Positions 17,517 through 26,471 of a stretch of 64,000 nt of DNA are shown piece by piece. The position numbers were made by a program, and so were the translations under genes. Each line of letters begins with the position of its first letter. Within the stretch, counting starts at the first letter, position 1. The notes under the pieces are model-generated. The model was given only the letters and a program-made list of their open reading frames with translations, had not been told where the DNA came from and made no database searches. Source of the stretch: Bacteroidales bacterium (GTDB lineage: Bacteria > Bacteroidota > Bacteroidia > Bacteroidales > P3). Location of the stretch: positions 1 to 64,000 of the forward strand of contig JAFZFU010000060.1 in assembly GCA_017555745.1 (NCBI GenBank). The letters run 5' to 3'.

Positions 17517-18896
17517 TCATATGCCTGACTCACTTCCATCAAATAGCGATTTCAGTTGTCGGTCGAAGTCGCTCATAATCTCTCTATCTTGTATGACTCT
17601 GTATTTCTCATACTCCATCAGAGCCTTTTCTTCTGCTTGCTCGTGTGTGACACGTCCTGCATCCGGAAGCAAAGCTTTATTGTTCAATTCCATATATCTA
17701 CCGAGTACATCTTTCCAATCAGCCATTGTCATAAGCACATGATCTCTGGCTCGTAGTTCAGCCATATCTATGAAGGCATTACTCAAAAGATTTAGAGATT
17801 CAACCTCTTTTTCACTCAGATAGTTTTTTGCTATTGTAACATCTGACTTTACAACTCGCCCATCCGGAGCATTCTTCCAAGTAGTAAGCCCCATGTGAGG
17901 ACGCTCTGCATCGGCACGGTCATATATTATTTCCGCAGCAGTCTGTTTTGTTACGGCATAGTGCATCATATTCTGCACCGTTTTGAAGAATAACTTGGTT
18001 GTTTCGCTATCCTTGTCGTAATCTGCACTACATTCGCTATAAATATCAGTAATTTTCTGATAGTAACGACGCTCTGACAGGCGAATCTCACGAATGCGAT
18101 CAAGCAAATCATCGAAGTAATCTGCCCCAAATACATTCTTACCCTTAAGTCGTTCATCGTCCAGCACAAAGCCTTTTGTAAGGTATTCTTTCAGAATCCT
18201 AGTTGACCAAATGCGGAACTGTGTTGCCTCATAACTGTTCACGCGATAACCAACGGCTATTACAACATCAAGATTATACATAAGGACCTCACCGGACCAT
18301 TTATCCGAAGGTATTAGAATTTTTCTAATTGCATCGGATAAATGTATTTCTCCACTCTGCTCTATTTGGCTTAAGTGGTAGTTGATAGTAGGTACAGTTA
18401 CACCAAACAATTCAGCCATTCGCTGTTGAGACAGCCAAAATGTATCGGTATCGAAGATAACTTGCACCTGTGTTTTCCCACGCACTCCCTTGTAAAGAAG
18501 AATAGTCGATTCCATACTGCGAACTGCAACATCGCTCGTCATAGTGGAAGAGAAATACTCCTGTGCCACCTTCACCATCTCCTTCTTCCGGTCGGCATTC
18601 ATTGCAATAGCCATACATGCAGCCCGAGATAGTCTTACACTTGTCACTTCACGCACAGCACCGTTACCAAGTTCTGCCATCTCGGCAAACTCCACAAAGT
18701 GCTCTCCAAGGTGATACCTCTTCTGCGATGTCCAAGCCTGTGCCTTCGCCATCACACGCTCGAAGTTCCAGTACTTTCCATAACCCATCACTCGCGCCAA
18801 CTTACGCGAGTTCCACCATTCCTTACCATTAGCATCCACCTCTCGTAGTTGTTCGAAAGGAGACTGTAATTCAGATATGTTTTTATCTTTATCCAT
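17517..18896 (-). CDS. DinD-RhuM fusion protein
   Basis: A 459-residue composite. Residues about 9-118 match the N-terminal half of DinD (DNA-damage-inducible protein D): SPFEQLREVDANGKEWWNSR, KLARVMGYGKYWNFERVMAKA, and the VTSVRLSRAACMAIAMNAD block. Residues about 128-459 match the RhuM virulence-protein family: ILLYKGVRGKTQVQVIFDTD, FWLSQQRMAELFGVTVPTINYHL (a helix-turn-helix-like segment), MYNLDVVIAVGYRVNSYEATQFRIW and the C-terminal ADWKDVLGRYMELN. Both families are poorly understood and commonly sit on mobile DNA. It stands alone between intergenic arrays. The RhuM half is full-length; the DinD half is only the N-terminal BRO/KilA-like part. Confidence 0.82.
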   Translation of the reverse strand: MDKDKNISELQSPFEQLREVDANGKEWWNSRKLARVMGYGKYWNFERVMAKAQAWTSQKRYHLGEHFVEFAEMAELGNGAVREVTSVRLSRAACMAIAMNADRKKEMVKVAQEYFSSTMTSDVAVRSMESTILLYKGVRGKTQVQVIFDTDTFWLSQQRMAELFGVTVPTINYHLSQIEQSGEIHLSDAIRKILIPSDKWSGEVLMYNLDVVIAVGYRVNSYEATQFRIWSTRILKEYLTKGFVLDDERLKGKNVFGADYFDDLLDRIREIRLSERRYYQKITDIYSECSADYDKDSETTKLFFKTVQNMMHYAVTKQTAAEIIYDRADAERPHMGLTTWKNAPDGRVVKSDVTIAKNYLSEKEVESLNLLSNAFIDMAELRARDHVLMTMADWKDVLGRYMELNNKALLPDAGRVTHEQAEEKALMEYEKYRVIQDREIMSDFDRQLKSLFDGSESGI

Positions 18897-19300
18897 ATTA
18901 ATTATCCATTATTACCATACATCAACGATAAAGAAACACCATTTCTCGTGCTCATCGTCCCAAACTATACGAGCTTTCTGTTCTTCAAATAACTATATAG
19001 CTTGTTTATTTGTCATTTCTAAATATTCAGAGTGTATTACAAGAGTTTCTTACCTTCTTCATCATTTCTTATAGCTCTAGTTTTCTATACAATTGGTTTG
19101 ATTATTATAACGCTACTTAAAGTATAATATTGTAAACGGGATATGCAATTCACCAAACACATAACTTCGTTTTTGAAAACCTAGTGGTTTAGCCATCAAA
19201 AGTGCCATAGTTACGATGCAAAACTCCGGCACTTTCAACCCAAAACTCCCATACTTTTGATGCCAAAGTGTGGTGGGTTATTTTTGCAAACATTAGGGTA
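18897..19300. other. Gene-free region with repeat array
   Basis: No gene is seen. It contains array 2 at 19195-19278 and otherwise unremarkable AT-rich sequence. No clear promoter for the DinD-RhuM gene is found. Confidence 0.5.
19195..19278. repeat. Array 2: four degenerate units of about 22 bp
   Basis: The words CAAAAGTGCCATA (from 19197), CAAAACTCCGGCA (19219), CAAAACTCCCATA (19241) and CAAAGTGTGGTG (19264) recur at 22, 22 and 23 bp. Outer words form an inverted pair (ATCAAAAGT near 19195 and ACTTTTGAT near 19253). More degenerate than the other arrays. Confidence 0.5.
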
Positions 19301-19675
19301 CTAAATTAAGAGTAACATAAGTGTGACATATATAGCTATAGGTACTACTACACAAATGACTACAGAATTGAGCACATAGTTTCCACCCCATCGATTGAAA
19401 TAGTTTAGAAAATCGACAGATTTATTATAGGCCCAATCGCTCCATGTAATAAATTTTCCCCGTATGCCTATCATAATACCTATCCAAACTACAACCAATG
19501 TATAGGTAAACAAAGGATATTGTATATAAATATCTAACATTATTGTCCAGGAAAGAGGAATAAGCATATAGTAAACTATAATATTTATAGCATTGTAGGT
19601 AATACCAAAACAAGCTGCCAATCTACGCAGTACTATCATAACTACATAGAATATAATGGATATTATCTTTTTCAT
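19301..19675 (-). CDS. Small integral membrane protein of unknown function
   Basis: A 124-residue very hydrophobic protein with three or four membrane helices (about 4-24, 30-50, 55-70 and 101-123) and one polar loop (RGKFITWSDWAYNKSVDFLNYF). The N terminus (MKKIISIIFYVVMIVL) acts as signal anchor. A -7 promoter box stands 32-39 bp upstream. No family is recognised and the neighbours give no hint. Codon use is AT-rich, in keeping with an accessory gene. Confidence 0.6.
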   Translation of the reverse strand: MKKIISIIFYVVMIVLRRLAACFGITYNAINIIVYYMLIPLSWTIMLDIYIQYPLFTYTLVVVWIGIMIGIRGKFITWSDWAYNKSVDFLNYFNRWGGNYVLNSVVICVVVPIAIYVTLMLLLI

Positions 19676-19706
19676 ATTTCGTTTATAACTGATTCATTTA
19701 ACTTTG

Positions 19707-19714
19707 CAAAGATA
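19707..19714 (-). promoter_or_regulatory. -7 box of the small membrane protein gene
   Basis: Minus-strand TATCTTTG at 19707-19714; no good TTG at the -33 position. Confidence 0.45.
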
Positions 19715-19750
19715 CGACTTTTTTTGAGAGTAAGTAATAGTGTAAAATTA

Positions 19751-19838
19751 CATCACGAGGAAAATTTTACTACATCACGATGTAAGTGAAAATGCATCAC
19801 GATGAAATTTTATCTACATCGTGATGCATTTTTTGCCT
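19751..19838. repeat. Array 3: four units of 22 bp, fourth inverted
   Basis: Cores CATCACGAGG (19751), CATCACGATG (19773), CATCACGATG (19795) and CATCGTGATG (19817) are exactly 22 bp apart. The fourth core is the reverse complement of the second and third. Units 3 and 4 together make the hairpin listed as a terminator. Confidence 0.85.
19789..19832. terminator. Strong hairpin at the end of the TonB-C gene
   Basis: Perfect 16-bp stem, AAAATGCATCACGATG (19789-19804) and its reverse complement (19817-19832), with a 12-base loop. T/A tracts on both sides let it work in both directions. It lies 29 bp past the stop at 19861 and is made of two units of array 3. Confidence 0.75.
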
Positions 19839-19860
19839 ACATAAAGTTTTGTATAAGTTT

Positions 19861-20346
19861 CTATTCCTTGTCTTCGTCTTGCAATTCGAACGCTACCGGC
19901 AGATTGAATTGTACACGTACCGGTTTACCATCTTGAGTGCCGGGTTTCCACTTTGGCATAGTCCTTATCACACGTAACACTTCCTCGCCACAGCCTCCGC
20001 CTATGTCGCGAAGGATTCTTTCGCCTGTTATCCGGCCATCTTTCTCTACAACGAAAGTTACAAACACTCTCCCCCGTATATCGGCTTTCTTCGCCTCGTC
20101 AGGATATTTGATATTTCGGGAAAGAAAAGCAAACAGCGAATCTTCGCCTCCCGGAAATTCAGGCATAACGTCAGAAATTACCACAATCGCAGTATCATTC
20201 TCGGGCAATGTCGGATCTATTACAGGATCTTCTGTAAGTTCAACCATTTCTTCATTTGCATGACGGGATTCGTTGTCCTCTGTAGCTACTTGGCCACACG
20301 AACAGTACATCGTTGCTACCGCAACAAATAAAATCAACTTCTTCAT
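19861..20346 (-). CDS. TonB C-terminal domain lipoprotein
   Basis: A 161-residue lipoprotein (lipobox MYCSC, Cys about 16-18) with an acidic linker (about 20-55) and a single TonB C-terminal domain (about 60-158): MPEFPGGEDSLFAFLSRNIKYP, GRVFVTFVVEKDGRI, RDIGGGCGEEVLRVIRTMPKWKPGTQ, FNLPVAFEL. Classical TonB has an N-terminal membrane helix for the ExbBD complex. Here a lipid anchor replaces it, so energy transduction is doubtful and a scaffold or peptidoglycan-side role is more likely. It is a tandem paralogue of the next gene upstream, 23 bases away. Confidence 0.82.
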   Translation of the reverse strand: MKKLILFVAVATMYCSCGQVATEDNESRHANEEMVELTEDPVIDPTLPENDTAIVVISDVMPEFPGGEDSLFAFLSRNIKYPDEAKKADIRGRVFVTFVVEKDGRITGERILRDIGGGCGEEVLRVIRTMPKWKPGTQDGKPVRVQFNLPVAFELQDEDKE

Positions 20347-20369
20347 ATCGTATTGTGTATTAATTATTA

Positions 20370-20777
20370 TTAATTAGCATCCTTTCCCAACATAAAACTT
20401 ACCGGCAAGTTGAATTGAAAGCGCACCGGATTGCCACGTTGAGTGCCGGGCTTCCACTTTGGCATACTCTTTACCACACGGATAGCTTCCTCGCCACAGC
20501 CGCCACCTATATCGCGAAGAATTTTGGCACTACTCACTTGGCCGTCTTTCTCGATAACAAAGGTAACAAAAACACGTCCCTCTATTTTTTCTTTCTTTGC
20601 CGTTTCGGGGTACTTAATGTTTCGGGCAATGTAGGCATAAAGCGAGTCGCTGCCACCCGGAAATTCGGGAGCATTTTCTGCAACAACAAATATTGCATCG
20701 TCTTCCACCTCGGTTTGTGCCATTGCATATCCACTGCAAAGCACTGCTAATACGAGCATTACAATCAGTTTTTTCAT
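20370..20777 (-). CDS. TonB C-terminal domain periplasmic protein (paralogue)
   Basis: A 135-residue protein with a signal peptide (MKKLIVMLVLAVLCSGYAMAQ) and one TonB C-terminal domain, nearly identical over its core to the downstream lipoprotein: APEFPGGSDSLYAYIARNIKYP, GRVFVTFVIEKDGQV, RDIGGGCGEEAIRVVKSMPKWKPGTQ. It lacks both a membrane anchor and a lipobox and should be soluble in the periplasm. The two genes look like a recent tandem duplication that diverged in targeting. A -7 box is 26-33 bp upstream. Confidence 0.82.
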   Translation of the reverse strand: MKKLIVMLVLAVLCSGYAMAQTEVEDDAIFVVAENAPEFPGGSDSLYAYIARNIKYPETAKKEKIEGRVFVTFVIEKDGQVSSAKILRDIGGGCGEEAIRVVKSMPKWKPGTQRGNPVRFQFNLPVSFMLGKDAN

Positions 20778-20802
20778 ATCTTATCCTGTTTAAACACATC
20801 TG

Positions 20803-20810
20803 CAAAGATA
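20803..20810 (-). promoter_or_regulatory. -7 box of the tandem TonB-C genes
   Basis: Minus-strand TATCTTTG at 20803-20810; no convincing -33 element at the normal distance. Confidence 0.45.
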
Positions 20811-20862
20811 CACTTTTTATAGGAATATAGCCTTGTATTGCAAAGATTTTCGGCACAAAGCG

Positions 20863-20893
20863 TTTGTCAATTACAAATAAATGTGTACCTTTG
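20863..20893 (+). promoter_or_regulatory. Promoter of the thioredoxin-fold protein gene
   Basis: -33 TTTG at 20863-20866, 19 bases, -7 TACCTTTG at 20886-20893. Full consensus match, 38 bp before the ATG. Confidence 0.75.
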
Positions 20894-20930
20894 CAACGAT
20901 AAATTAATAAATTAAAAACCGTAACAAACA

Positions 20931-22178
20931 ATGAAAAAAGCACTTACAATTTTATTAAGTATTGCGTTCGCAACGACTACTTATTCGCAAGTCAATTACA
21001 AGGCTCAGATTTTTTACATGAAAAACATTTTGAAGCCAATATTGAGTCAACCTTACAGAAACATCGAATATAGGATAATTGAAGATGCTGACATCCTGTA
21101 TAATGCGTCAAACTCCTTTACCAAAAAGGTAATGAAGAACAAGAATGAAATTGCTTTTTTGGATGATTATTTCTCTCAACAATATTATCTCTTTTCAAAG
21201 AAGGACTTCAAATTCATCAACAACGAAAGTTTGGAACTTATGAAGGGTAGATGTAATGGCTCCCTGAACTTTGGCGAAGACAAAGATGGGATAGACTTTG
21301 GATATAGTGCACATTGGCGGTATAACAACTACTGTATGAGACATATCGACAACTTTTCTCAGCTTATAATGCAGAAAAAAGCCACGGATACTGAGTTTAT
21401 GTACATTTTATTCAATAATATGTTCGACACCACAATCAACAACGTTCCTTATACAGCCATATCATACGACAAGAAAAGACACATTTATAACGACAGCACC
21501 GAGAGTTTTGACATACCAAACTACATTACCATAACTTACTATTACAACAATGTAGAAAAACGTTTGCAATACATCCATTCCCGCCCAATGGATTATCCAG
21601 GCAACGAGGCTTGGCAAAAGAAGAAAATAGAGCTTAATATTACTTTCGAAGACAACAGAAATATCATAGATTCCATATTCAACTTTGACCAAGAGAAGTA
21701 TAAAAATTATAGCCGACACAACAATACTGATAGTTTGCCCCTCAGCTGGACTTACCATAATGTAAAGAGTGAGGAACTGAACGACACTGTGTTGGACTAT
21801 CCTATTGTATCGCTGGCCGACGGAAACACCACCACACTTAGAAGCCACAACGGGTGGACTATGTTATATTTTTGGATTTTGGGGTGTGGACCTTGTTTTG
21901 AAGAAATGAACAGTCTTTCTAACAATACCGAAAAGATAGGTTTGGAATACATGGAAAAACACAACATAAAGCTTATGATGATAAACCCCATTGCAGGTAG
22001 CGCCGAAACCCTTCTGCCCGTAGTAGGTAGGTTCAACATCAACCATATACTATATCATTCTAAAGGTTTCGGAAAAATATTCAACACCTACAAATACCCA
22101 ACAATAGTTCTTATCTCGCCCGACAAAAAAACATTCTACAGATTGAAAACAATCGACGAAGTTTCGATGTATATTTAA
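20931..22178 (+). CDS. Secreted protein with TlpA-like thioredoxin domain
   Basis: A 415-residue exported protein: signal peptide 1-19 (ending TYSQ), a large N-terminal domain of unknown fold (about 20-280), then a thioredoxin-like domain of the TlpA/ResA type (about 285-415) with the redox motif WILGCGPCFEEM (CGPC) and the cis-Pro segment KYPTIVLIS. Such proteins in Bacteroidota usually reduce periplasmic disulfides. The N-terminal domain may recognise a substrate. The Fic gene follows after 20 bases, probably on the same transcript. Confidence 0.78.
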   Translation: MKKALTILLSIAFATTTYSQVNYKAQIFYMKNILKPILSQPYRNIEYRIIEDADILYNASNSFTKKVMKNKNEIAFLDDYFSQQYYLFSKKDFKFINNESLELMKGRCNGSLNFGEDKDGIDFGYSAHWRYNNYCMRHIDNFSQLIMQKKATDTEFMYILFNNMFDTTINNVPYTAISYDKKRHIYNDSTESFDIPNYITITYYYNNVEKRLQYIHSRPMDYPGNEAWQKKKIELNITFEDNRNIIDSIFNFDQEKYKNYSRHNNTDSLPLSWTYHNVKSEELNDTVLDYPIVSLADGNTTTLRSHNGWTMLYFWILGCGPCFEEMNSLSNNTEKIGLEYMEKHNIKLMMINPIAGSAETLLPVVGRFNINHILYHSKGFGKIFNTYKYPTIVLISPDKKTFYRLKTIDEVSMYI

Positions 22179-22198
22179 TAGGATAAAATAACGGCATT

Positions 22199-22990
22199 AT
22201 GAAGGACATAGACAAGAAACTGAACGACACCCTAAACCTATACACCGCTTCGGGCATTGAACAACAGGTGGATTACAACAAGTTCTACCTCTATTCGCTT
22301 GTTACCCACTCTACAGCCATCGAGGGTTCGACCATCACGGAAGTGGAAAACCAACTACTTTTCGACGAGGGTATCACAGCCAAAGGCAAAAGCATTGTAG
22401 AACAAATGATGAACCTCGACCTAAAGAACGCCTATATGTTTGCCCTTGAATGGGTAAAAACAGCACAACCCTACACCGCCGATTTGCTATGCCGGCTATC
22501 GTCCAAGGTAATGCAACGGACAGGGTCGGAGTATTCGGTATTGGGTGGCAACTTCGATTCGTCGAAGGGAGAACTAAGGCTGTGCAATGTAAGTGCAGGC
22601 ATAGGTGGCAAGAGCTACATGGCTTTTCAGAAGGTACCTAATGCCGTTGAGGACTTCTGCCTATGGCTCAACAACGAGATTTCGGCAATAGACCGAAATG
22701 ATAAGACTGCATGTTACAGACTTAGTTTTGAAGCACATTTCCGACTGGTAACCATACATCCGTGGGTAGACGGCAATGGGCGTACATCGAGGTTGCTTAT
22801 GAATATTGTACAGTGGCAGCTGGGTCTAATACCCTCCATAGTAACCAAAGAAAGCAAACACGAATACATTCAGGCACTGATAGACAGCCAAGAAATGGAC
22901 GACAGCACTATAATTCAAGACGTAATGATGGCACAACATATCGCCAACCTAGAAGAAAGAATTTCGCAGTACCGGCAAAGCATAGGCTGA
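22199..22990 (+). CDS. Fic family protein, class II (AMPylase-like)
   Basis: A 263-residue Fic enzyme, expected to transfer AMP from ATP to hydroxyl side chains of a target protein. The catalytic motif HPWVDGNGRTSR (187-198) keeps the His, Asp/Gly/Asn and Arg, with Trp instead of Phe at the third position. The N-terminal inhibitory helix motif is present as S38-x3-E42-G43 (STAIEGS), so the enzyme should be auto-inhibited until released. It has no signal peptide and should act in the cytoplasm. It is 20 bases downstream of a secreted thioredoxin-like protein; no separate antitoxin gene is seen, as expected for class II. A perfect terminator follows. Confidence 0.88.
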   Translation: MKDIDKKLNDTLNLYTASGIEQQVDYNKFYLYSLVTHSTAIEGSTITEVENQLLFDEGITAKGKSIVEQMMNLDLKNAYMFALEWVKTAQPYTADLLCRLSSKVMQRTGSEYSVLGGNFDSSKGELRLCNVSAGIGGKSYMAFQKVPNAVEDFCLWLNNEISAIDRNDKTACYRLSFEAHFRLVTIHPWVDGNGRTSRLLMNIVQWQLGLIPSIVTKESKHEYIQALIDSQEMDDSTIIQDVMMAQHIANLEERISQYRQSIG

Positions 22991-23005
22991 CGGCGAAAGG
23001 AGTGG

Positions 23006-23044
23006 AAAAGAGAGAGATGCTGCAAACGGTATCTCTCTCTTTTT
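23006..23044 (+). terminator. Terminator of the Fic gene
   Basis: Perfect 13-bp stem AAAAGAGAGAGAT (23006-23018) / ATCTCTCTCTTTT (23031-23043), followed by T and an AT run. Only 15 bp after the stop codon. Confidence 0.9.
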
Positions 23045-23119
23045 GCAACTTGTGGCTGGAATAGGCTGAAAATATCCTTTTGCAGGAAAAAGCAATGTAG
23101 GCAACATAAAAACACATTG

Positions 23120-23211
23120 TTCGAGAGTGATAGTCGATAAACTTCGAGAGTGATGGTCGATAAAGTTCGAGAGTGATAGTCGACAAAGTTCGAGAGCGAT
23201 AGTCTCCTTAT
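23120..23211. repeat. Array 4a: four units of 23 bp
   Basis: TTCGAGAGTGATAGTCGA-type units start at 23120, 23143, 23166 and 23189, exactly 23 bp apart. The copies differ at one to three positions. This is the left wing of a compound element. Confidence 0.9.
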
Positions 23212-23293
23212 GCCATAAGGGCGGTCTCCTTATGCCATAAGGGTGGTGTCCTTATGCCATAAGGAAGGCTTCCTTATGGCATAAGGAGAGTTG
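23206..23293. repeat. Array 4b: four units of 22 bp around CCTTATGCCATAAGG
   Basis: Palindromic 15-mers at 23206, 23228, 23250 and 23272, exactly 22 bp apart. The first three have C at the centre; the fourth has G (CCTTATGGCATAAGG), i.e. it is the same core in the opposite orientation. Centre piece of the compound element. Confidence 0.9.
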
Positions 23294-23298
23294 CACAA

Positions 23299-23390
23299 TC
23301 GAAGTTTGTCGACTATCGTATTCGAACTCTTTAGACTATCACTTTCGAACAAAGTTGTGCATCATTCCCGAACAAAGTTCATATTCACTG
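23299..23390. repeat. Array 4c: four degenerate units of 23 bp, inverted copy of 4a
   Basis: Units begin (T/C)CGAA at 23299, 23322, 23345 and 23368, with a period of 23 bp. Unit 2 read on the minus strand matches array 4a at most positions (AGTGATAGTC, GTTCGA), so arrays 4a and 4c face each other across 4b. Confidence 0.75.
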
Positions 23391-23495
23391 AAAAGCAAGC
23401 AGATATAAGATTGGGCATTTATCGGCAGAAGGAATGAGGGAATGTAAACAGGGCAGCGGAAAGAAGTGAAACAACGCCTTATTGTTCAAACAAAA

Positions 23496-23529
23496 AAGCA
23501 GGGACGCATTTTGTTGCGTCTCTGCTTTC
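23496..23529. terminator. Terminator of clpB
   Basis: Arms of 14 bases (23496-23509 and 23516-23529), one G:T pair and a 6-base loop, with an A tract before it that becomes a T tract on the minus strand. It lies 24 bp past the clpB stop. Confidence 0.85.
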
Positions 23530-23552
23530 GTTGATAGATATAGTGGCAAGGG

Positions 23553-26156
23553 CTACTTCTTGTAGTCGGAATTGTAAAAGACGAAGTTGCCATCAAACAC
23601 ATCCACCACAATATTGTCGCTTGGGCGAATCTTGTCGGCAAGTATTTCCTTGGACAGCTCGTTTAGTATCCTACGTTGGATAACACGCTTTACGGGGCGA
23701 GCACCCATAGCAGGGTCGTAGCCTATCTCGGCAAGGTATTCCAACGCCTCGTTGGTAATGGTTAGATGTATATCGTTCTTGGCCAGCATATCTTCCACCG
23801 CACGCATCTGTATACGTAGCACATCTTTTATCTCGTTTCTCGACAGAGGAGTAAACATAATAATCTCGTCTATACGGTTCAAGAATTCCGGACGTATTGT
23901 TCGGCGTAGCAGCTCCATCACCTCGTCCTTGGTGTTGTTGTAAACGCGGTCGGCATCTATAGGGTCTACATTCATCATCCGTTCCTGAATGATGTTGGAA
24001 CCCATGTTGGAAGTCATTATTATGATGGTGTTCTTAAAGTCGGCAATACGTCCCTTGTTATCCGTAAGCCTACCATCTTCCAGCACTTGGAGCAGTATGT
24101 TGAACACATCGGGGTGAGCCTTCTCTATCTCGTCGAAGAGTACAATAGAGTATGGTTTGCGACGCACAGCCTCGGTAAGTTGTCCGCTTTCGTCGTAGCC
24201 TACATATCCCGGAGGCGCTCCTATAAGACGCGACACCGAATGGCGTTCCTGATACTCGGACATATCGATACGCACCATCATGTTCTCATCATCAAACAGT
24301 GTTTCGGCCAAAGTACGAGCTAGCTCGGTCTTGCCCACGCCGGTGGTTCCCAAGAATATGAAGGAGCCTATAGGGCGTTTGCCGTCGCTAAGTCCTGTGC
24401 GGTTTCGGCGTATGGCATTGGCTATAACGTCGATGGCTTCGTTTTGTCCCACCACCCGTTTGTGCATCTCCGTTTCCAAGCTCAGTAGCTTTTCCTTTTC
24501 GCTTTGCAGCATACGGGTTACGGGTATACCGGTCCACCGGGAAACTACTTCGGCTATCTGCTCGCTATCCACCTCTTCGGTTATCATAGCACTATCGGCT
24601 TGCATATCCTTCAGGCTTTGCTTTAGTAGCTCTATGGTTCTTTCGGCTTCCTTTATTTTGCCATATCTCAGCTCGGCCACTTTGCCATAGTCCCCTACCC
24701 TTTCGGCTTGCTCAGCCTCGAACTTGTAGGTTTCAATGTTCTTACCTTCTTCCTGAATCTTTTCCACTATATTCTTCTCCGACTGCCATTTGGCTTTCAT
24801 CTTATTGCGTTCTTCGCTTAGGTTGGCAATCTCTTCGGCAAGGTTATGTAGCTTTTCGGCATCGTTCTCACGCTTTATGGCTTCGCGTTCTATCTCCAAT
24901 TGGCGTATTCTACGTTCTATCTCATCAAGCTCTTCGGGCACGGAATCAATCTCCAACCGCAACTTTGCCGCAGCTTCATCGATAAGGTCAATAGCCTTGT
25001 CCGGCAAAAAACGGTCGGTGATATAGCGGTGCGACAACTCTGCCGCTGCTATAATGGCCTCGTCCTTGATATGCACTTTGTGGTGCACCTCGTAGCGTTC
25101 CTTCAATCCGCGAAGTATGGATATGGTGTCGGCCACATCGGGCTCGTCGATCAACACACTTTGAAACCTACGCTCCAAAGCCTTGTCTTTTTCGAAATAC
25201 TTCTGATATTCGCTCAGCGTAGTAGCCCCAACAGCTCTCAACTCACCACGAGCCAAAGCAGGCTTAAGTATATTGGCAGCATCCATAGCACCTTCGCCAC
25301 CGCCGGCACCCACAAGGGTATGTATCTCGTCGATAAAAAGAATTATCTCGCCATCGGCTTCGTTTATCTCGCGTATCACACTCTTCAATCGCTCTTCAAA
25401 CTCGCCTTTGTATTTGGCACCGGCTATCAGAGCACCCATGTCCAACGAATAAATGGTCTTGGTTTTTAAGTTTTCGGGCACATCGCCACTCACTATTCTG
25501 TGTGCCAATCCTTCGGCAATGGCAGTCTTGCCCACACCGGGTTCGCCTATCAGTATGGGGTTGTTCTTGGTGCGTCGCGAAAGTATTTGCAGCACACGGC
25601 GTATCTCTTCGTCGCGACCTATCACGGGGTCCAGCTTACCACTCTGTGCCAATTGGTTCAGGTTTTTGGCATATTTGCTCAAAGCATTATAGGTATCCTC
25701 CGCCGACTGCGACGTTACCTTCGAGCCCTTTCTAAGGTCGGCAATAGCAGCCTGCAAAGCCTTTTCGGTTACTCCGGCATCCTTAAACAGCGTGGCCACA
25801 GTGTCCTTGGCCTTAAGCATAGCCAACAGCAAATGCTCTATAGACACAAACTCATCGCCCATATCGGTAGCTATCTGTGTGGACTTTACCAACATCTGAT
25901 TGGCTTCGGAACTAAGATACTGATTGCCTCCCACCACTTTGGGCAACGACAGCAACACTTTGTCTACCGTTTGCATAAGCATAGACACGTTTACACCCAT
26001 CTTTTTGAGTAGAAACGGAACCACGTTTTCGTCTACATTAAACACTCCTTTTAGAATATGCACATTCTCTATAGCCTGATTTTGATAGGATACTGCTATA
26101 TCTTGTGCTTTCTGTATAGCCTCTTGCGACTTTATTGTAAAATTGTTCAAGTTCAT
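23553..26156 (-). CDS. clpB: ATP-dependent disaggregase ClpB (Hsp100)
   Basis: Hexameric AAA+ chaperone that pulls proteins out of aggregates together with DnaK. The 867 residues match the family length. Visible are the Clp N domain (1-145), AAA-1 with GEPGVGKT and the Walker B sequence [14 protein letters not shown], the coiled-coil middle domain (about 400-530) rich in E/K/R with [21 protein letters not shown], and AAA-2 with GTTGVGKT, Walker [16 protein letters not shown], pore loops and sensor NRIDEIIMF. It lacks the ClpP-binding loop, as expected for ClpB. No CIRCE element was found upstream. It is convergent with the Fic gene across the repeat cluster. Confidence 0.97.
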   Translation of the reverse strand: MNLNNFTIKSQEAIQKAQDIAVSYQNQAIENVHILKGVFNVDENVVPFLLKKMGVNVSMLMQTVDKVLLSLPKVVGGNQYLSSEANQMLVKSTQIATDMGDEFVSIEHLLLAMLKAKDTVATLFKDAGVTEKALQAAIADLRKGSKVTSQSAEDTYNALSKYAKNLNQLAQSGKLDPVIGRDEEIRRVLQILSRRTKNNPILIGEPGVGKTAIAEGLAHRIVSGDVPENLKTKTIYSLDMGALIAGAKYKGEFEERLKSVIREINEADGEIILFIDEIHTLVGAGGGEGAMDAANILKPALARGELRAVGATTLSEYQKYFEKDKALERRFQSVLIDEPDVADTISILRGLKERYEVHHKVHIKDEAIIAAAELSHRYITDRFLPDKAIDLIDEAAAKLRLEIDSVPEELDEIERRIRQLEIEREAIKRENDAEKLHNLAEEIANLSEERNKMKAKWQSEKNIVEKIQEEGKNIETYKFEAEQAERVGDYGKVAELRYGKIKEAERTIELLKQSLKDMQADSAMITEEVDSEQIAEVVSRWTGIPVTRMLQSEKEKLLSLETEMHKRVVGQNEAIDVIANAIRRNRTGLSDGKRPIGSFIFLGTTGVGKTELARTLAETLFDDENMMVRIDMSEYQERHSVSRLIGAPPGYVGYDESGQLTEAVRRKPYSIVLFDEIEKAHPDVFNILLQVLEDGRLTDNKGRIADFKNTIIIMTSNMGSNIIQERMMNVDPIDADRVYNNTKDEVMELLRRTIRPEFLNRIDEIIMFTPLSRNEIKDVLRIQMRAVEDMLAKNDIHLTITNEALEYLAEIGYDPAMGARPVKRVIQRRILNELSKEILADKIRPSDNIVVDVFDGNFVFYNSDYKK

Positions 26157-26471
26157 AGTTTATATATCTTTTGTTATGATTTACATTATAACTACCCATC
26201 AAAAACAATACCAAAGCATATTAAGTTTAAAATATGTGTCATATTGTCAGTTTTTCAAATATATAGGGCAGAGAAATTACACAATTTAAGACAAAATGAC
26301 CTTTATAAGCAGAAATAGATTTTAACGAAAGTTTTTTTTATTGGCTTTTAAATCTCAAGTCTATCCCCTTGTATAAGGGATTCACCCCCACTCATATCGA
26401 AATGAAGTATAAAAAATCCCTTGCAAAGCCAAAGCTATGCAAGGGATTAATATAAGATTACCTACACAACA
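26157..26471. other. Gene-free gap between the C25 protease gene and clpB
   Basis: Contains the terminator of the C25 protease gene at 26411-26448 and AT-rich sequence expected to hold the clpB promoter. No consensus -7 box was found. Confidence 0.5.
26411..26448 (-). terminator. Terminator of the C25 protease gene
   Basis: Perfect 11-bp stem AATCCCTTGCA (26415-26425) / TGCAAGGGATT (26438-26448). The A run on its left becomes the T tract on the minus strand. Confidence 0.85.

Noticed and set aside
23120-23390. CRISPR array
   Set aside because: Units are contiguous at 22-23 bp with no unique spacers, and orientation reverses inside the element.
22991-26471. CIRCE element for clpB
   Set aside because: No TTAGCACTC-N9-GAGTGCTAA pattern upstream of clpB, and none upstream of dnaK.
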